This document shows positions 60,824-64,000 of a stretch of DNA of 64,000 nucleotides, in pieces; the stretch's first letter is position 1, and the number at the start of each line of letters is the position of its first letter. Source of the DNA: Granulosicoccus sp045110515 (GTDB lineage Bacteria > Pseudomonadota > Gammaproteobacteria > Granulosicoccales > Granulosicoccaceae); contig JBGCGD010000003.1 of assembly GCA_045110515.1 (NCBI GenBank), forward strand, positions 62,001-126,000, written 5' to 3'. The position numbers and the translations under genes were made by a program. The notes under the pieces are model-generated. The model had not been told where the DNA came from. It saw nothing but the letters and a program-made list of their open reading frames with translations, and ran no database searches.

Positions 60824-61878
60824 GCACTTCGCTTCAAAACGATCTCTACCTCAGAGCATTAAATAGAGAAGAGACACCAAGAACCCCTGTCTGGGTAATG
60901 AGGCAAGCTGGGAGATATTTGCCAGAGTACTTAAAAGTTCGCAAACAGGCGGGCGACTTCATGACTCTGTGCAGCACCCCAGACTTAGCATGCGAAGTCA
61001 CTCTTCAACCCATCGATAGATTCAATCTTGATGCGGCAATCTTATTCTCCGACATTTTAACTATCCCTGATGCCATGGGATTAGGCTTACATTTCGAAAC
61101 TGGCGAAGGTCCAAAATTTTCCAATCCTGTCCGCACTCGTGCCGACGTTGAAAAACTTCCTGTCCCCGACCCCATGGACTCTCTGCGCTATGTCATGGAC
61201 GCAGTTTCAACGATACGCCGTGAGTTAAACGGTCGCGTACCCCTAATTGGATTTTCGGGAAGCCCGTGGACCTTAGCGACCTACATGGTTGAAGGTGGCG
61301 GGACAAAAGATTTTTCTAAAGTAAAAGGCATGCTCTACAGCGATCCTCAAGCCTTGCACCAGTTGCTGGACAAAACAGCTCAGTCAGTTATCAGTTATCT
61401 GAATGCTCAGGTTGAATCGGGTGCACAGTCACTCATGATTTTCGACACCTGGGGTGGTGTATTGTCGCCTGCAAACTACCGGGAATTTTCGCTTCGGTAC
61501 ATGCAACAAATTATTGATGGCTTAACGCGTGAAGCCGATGGCCGAAAAGTCCCAGTGGTTCTGTTTACTAAAAATGGAGGCCAATGGTTAGACATCATGG
61601 CGGACACAGGTTGCGACGGCTTGGGAGTCGATTGGACCACTAATTTAAGCGATGCTCGTGCTCGCACAGGCGACAGAGTCGCTTTACAAGGCAACCTTGA
61701 TCCCAGTGTCTTGTACGGATCACCTGACACCATCAAACATCATGTCAAGGCGGTACTAGATAGCTATGGTCAAGGGCCCGGGCATGTGTTCAACCTGGGG
61801 CACGGCATACATCAGTTCGTCAACCCAGAACACTTAGGCATCATGGTTGAGACTGTTCGAGACTTAAGCAGCCGCTAG
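60820..61878 (+). CDS. hemE: Uroporphyrinogen decarboxylase
   Basis: Converts uroporphyrinogen III to coproporphyrinogen III in heme synthesis; cytoplasmic. The 352-residue protein has VWVMRQAGRYLPEYLKVRK with the catalytic arginines, LFSDILTIPDAMG, and GFSGSPWTLATYM. Length is standard. Overlaps gltD by 4 nt. Confidence 0.97.
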   Translation: MSTSLQNDLYLRALNREETPRTPVWVMRQAGRYLPEYLKVRKQAGDFMTLCSTPDLACEVTLQPIDRFNLDAAILFSDILTIPDAMGLGLHFETGEGPKFSNPVRTRADVEKLPVPDPMDSLRYVMDAVSTIRRELNGRVPLIGFSGSPWTLATYMVEGGGTKDFSKVKGMLYSDPQALHQLLDKTAQSVISYLNAQVESGAQSLMIFDTWGGVLSPANYREFSLRYMQQIIDGLTREADGRKVPVVLFTKNGGQWLDIMADTGCDGLGVDWTTNLSDARARTGDRVALQGNLDPSVLYGSPDTIKHHVKAVLDSYGQGPGHVFNLGHGIHQFVNPEHLGIMVETVRDLSSR

Positions 61879-62175
61879 GCAAGCGCCTAAATCAACAGCA
61901 ACGAGCCGCTTGCTTTAGGCAGTCACTGAAAAATATCAATATCTGGTATTGGCCGAATCGGGCTTGTCGGCTGATCTCAAAGAGTTTGCTTAACTGGCAA
62001 GCAATCGTTTTATAAACTACAAACCCGATAATACTTTCGGGACAACTACGCAACGGCACTGATACTTGACGCATCGAAGCCAAGCTATATCGTTCCGTAA
62101 AATTCGCCCCGCATGCCCGCATTCCTTCGTTAAGAACGGAGTATCGCGCTGCAGGGAGTCTGTAGTTAGCCTAGC
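61879..62175. other. Intergenic region between hemE and the BCCT gene
   Basis: A 297-nt convergent gap. I see no credible gene: a 76-codon minus-strand frame (61892-62122) lacks a ribosome binding site and protein-like composition. No clear terminator hairpin with a T run. Confidence 0.5.
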
Positions 62176-63768
62176 TTACTTATTCTCGTCTTTATAGATT
62201 GCGACGCCGAGTGATACGCAAAGCAGCGACATAAGCACAGAAATAGGGGCAGCAGATACAACCATTGCGCTGCGGATTGATGAAAATCCGTCTAGTAAGA
62301 TCAACAATATCATCACTGCTATCAAAACCGTTGTCCAACCCACTACGGCGCGTCGGTTGTCACGTGAAGACTCCTGTCCCAAAACCGTATTGACTACAAT
62401 AATTGCACTATCGATGCTCGTGGTCAGATAGGTTATCAATAGCAACACTAAGACGATTGACACAATCGTGGCAGGCCATCCAGCAAATAAGTATTCGACC
62501 ATCGAAAATATTTTCTGACCAGTGCCCGCCTTGATCAACTCGCCGTTTGCAGTTCCATTAAGCTCAAGCCAAATAGCATTGCCTCCCGCAAATGACATCC
62601 AAACCATCGTTAAAAAAGCGGGGAGTATGACCGTGGCGAATACGTATTGACGAATCGTTCTTCCTTTGGATACTTTCGCTAGGAAAATTCCAATGAACGG
62701 AGAGAACGCTAACCACCATCCGGTCCAATGGAACATCGTCCACTCACTTTGCCAGGCGTGTAGTTTACCCATGGTTTCGGTGCCGTCTGCCATCCAGACC
62801 TTTAACAGCAAAATAGGCAAATCCCTTAAGTAGCTTGAGGCGCTGAAAAACAGAGCATTAATGCTGTCCACGAACGAGCCCGCCATAAGTATTAAAGCAA
62901 GGATAGTAATACTCATAAGCATATTCGCGTTCGAGACCCATTTCACCCCACGGCCTAAACCGGAAATAGCCGACGCCGCAGCAAATAACATTATGAAGAT
63001 GCTAGCGCCAATCTTACTTCCAACTTTGACACCTCCGTCGGCTTCCAACAACCACAACGCATCTATCGTTATCGCGATACAAAAAACAAGTTCTTCGAGT
63101 GCAAAACCCAAAATTTGCACAACGCACAATAAAGTAACGGCGACCGTTACCATATCTATGAATTGCCCTAAACTGCCCTTCATAGCATTTCCGAATATGG
63201 GGAGCAGGGCCGTTCGGATAGTTAAGGGCAACCTCTGTCTGTGCCCTGTGTAAGCAACTGCCAAACCTACGATGGCATACCCTGCCCAGCCGGCAAGTCC
63301 CCAATGTGCGTATGTCCACTTCAATGCACTAGGGATGCCCTGGGACGAATTCGCTTCGGAAAAACCAATGATGACATCAGGATTGTTTTGCATTCCAGCC
63401 AAAGGCTCGGCAACCCCCCATGTCAAAAGGCCCACACCCATGCCGGCGCCAAAGATTATAGAAAACCATGAAAAGAACGATGTCTGCGGGCGGTCTTCGG
63501 GAAGACCCAGTTTGAGTTCGCCAATACGAGGCAGCACGATAACAACCATCGTGCAGATAAGAAAAAACGAAATACTCCAAAGGATCCAATGCGGAAATTT
63601 CGCAAGGTAAAATTCGCCTGCACGCCTTAAGAATTCGGCAGTGAAAGTTGGGTAAAGAACCGTCGCGACGATGAGCATCAGAGGCAGGATGCAGCTTCCT
63701 AGGAACACGGGCATCATCGCCTGCTCACGCCAGGTGTTATCTCCGATCCTCGCGACAACATCGCTCAT
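62176..63768 (-). CDS. BCCT family transporter (betaine/choline/carnitine type)
   Basis: A 530-residue secondary transporter with about twelve helices. It has IIFGAGMGVGLLTWGVAEPLAG (the BCCT glycine-rich helix), the helix-loop WTYAHWGLAGWAGYAIVGL, and FHWTGWWLAFSPFIGIFLAKVSKGRTIRQY. The last motif differs from the canonical WWISW aromatic box of BetP, so it may carry a different quaternary ammonium or sulfonium solute. The frame extends to GTG 63804, but ATG 63768 has GTGGGACA upstream. On the minus strand, convergent with hemE. Confidence 0.88.
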   Translation of the reverse strand: MSDVVARIGDNTWREQAMMPVFLGSCILPLMLIVATVLYPTFTAEFLRRAGEFYLAKFPHWILWSISFFLICTMVVIVLPRIGELKLGLPEDRPQTSFFSWFSIIFGAGMGVGLLTWGVAEPLAGMQNNPDVIIGFSEANSSQGIPSALKWTYAHWGLAGWAGYAIVGLAVAYTGHRQRLPLTIRTALLPIFGNAMKGSLGQFIDMVTVAVTLLCVVQILGFALEELVFCIAITIDALWLLEADGGVKVGSKIGASIFIMLFAAASAISGLGRGVKWVSNANMLMSITILALILMAGSFVDSINALFFSASSYLRDLPILLLKVWMADGTETMGKLHAWQSEWTMFHWTGWWLAFSPFIGIFLAKVSKGRTIRQYVFATVILPAFLTMVWMSFAGGNAIWLELNGTANGELIKAGTGQKIFSMVEYLFAGWPATIVSIVLVLLLITYLTTSIDSAIIVVNTVLGQESSRDNRRAVVGWTTVLIAVMILLILLDGFSSIRSAMVVSAAPISVLMSLLCVSLGVAIYKDENK

Positions 63769-63955
63769 ACTTGTCCCACTCGCTGAATGCCTACTCAGAT
63801 GCACCCAAGCTAATCGCGGGCAGCCTAAAGGCAGTAATCTTTACACTACTGCTAAGCGTGGCGACCCTTAATGATAAAGAATTATACGTTTATTGCTTAT
63901 CCGCAAATTCCGTCACAAAAAGGCTGTTAAAAAATAATACTTCCCTAACGCCTCT

Positions 63956-64000
63956 TTAGAATAACGACTCAACTTCTTTGGCTTTTTCTTTCCGCGTTTT
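63956..64000 (-). CDS. C-terminal end of an unidentified protein (partial)
   Basis: A minus-strand frame entering from the right edge encodes KTRKEKAKEVESLF and stops with TAA at 63956-63958. Only 14 residues are visible, lysine-rich and helical. It is upstream of the BCCT gene on the same strand (about 190 nt). The 150 nt between shows no recognised signal. May be real or chance. Confidence 0.35.
   Translation of the reverse strand, partial: KTRKEKAKEVESLF

Noticed and set aside
61892..62122. A 76-codon minus-strand frame between hemE and the BCCT gene
   Set aside because: No ribosome binding site, no recognisable domain, and a convergent intergenic setting.
63771..63959. A 62-codon plus-strand frame at the right end
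   Set aside because: Overlaps the BCCT start region, no start signal and composition unlike the neighbours.
1..64000. tRNA, rRNA, prophage or IS elements
   Set aside because: No CCA-ended cloverleaf, rRNA-like block, transposase, integrase or phage structural gene was seen in the coding content.

Overview
The window reads as a single chromosomal segment of a free-living, respiratory gammaproteobacterium, probably marine. The evidence is a set of conserved gene neighbourhoods: ftsY-ftsE-ftsX-rpoH, rsmD/coaD/YfhL-type ferredoxin/mutM, gltD-hemE, rpmB-rpmG, rpsU-yqeY, and a complete cox locus for a cytochrome-c-fused (caa3-type) terminal oxidase. A SoeABC-like sulfite:quinone oxidoreductase and a BCCT-type transporter fit a marine sulfur-using heterotroph. 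I cannot name genus or species. I see no rRNA, tRNA, insertion sequence, prophage or CRISPR array.

Layout. 1-7.9 kb: a partial gene, an adrenodoxin-type ferredoxin, a class I aminotransferase, pncB, an unknown membrane protein, a DUF2164 protein, a nitroreductase, a HAD phosphatase, and a two-gene sugar-acid unit (DenD-like dehydrogenase plus enolase-superfamily dehydratase). 8-17 kb: the least conventional part, a GT2 glycosyltransferase followed by a tightly packed run (alcohol-dehydrogenase-like oxidoreductase, degenerate PTPS/QueD homologue, GT4 glycosyltransferase, SAM methyltransferase) and, on alternating strands, a RibD-reductase-like protein, a CDP-alcohol phosphatidyltransferase, an LPG-synthase-type flippase and an alkaline-phosphatase-fold phosphoglycerol-transferase-like membrane enzyme. 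Together they look like an undescribed route to a pterin- or nucleotide-derived glycoconjugate or polar lipid headgroup. 17-25 kb: YceI, PdxJ, SoeCBA-like enzyme, an NDUFA9-like protein, a lipoprotein peptidase. 25-31.5 kb: cca, two tandem VanZ-like proteins, uppP, a MidA-like methyltransferase, folB, rpmB-rpmG.

31.5-43 kb: a 14-bp tandem repeat, a fatty acid desaturase behind a palindromic operator candidate, a GldA/F/G-like ABC system, DNA repair and CoA genes, and ftsYEX-rpoH. The rpoH leader holds a perfect CIRCE operator (TTAGCACTC-N9-GAGTGCTAA) overlapping a sigma-E-like promoter, so heat-shock sigma synthesis appears to be under HrcA repression and envelope-stress activation at once. 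43-47 kb: two LysR regulators, an unknown 92-residue protein, an OsmC protein and a Na+/Ca2+ exchanger. 47-56 kb: the cox locus with its assembly factors (CyoE, SCO-like, SURF1, Cox11, small membrane proteins) but without heme A synthase. 56-64 kb: a BioC/NDUFAF5-like methyltransferase, plsY, tsaD, rpsU-yqeY joined to gltD-hemE, a BCCT transporter, and the end of a further gene at the right edge.
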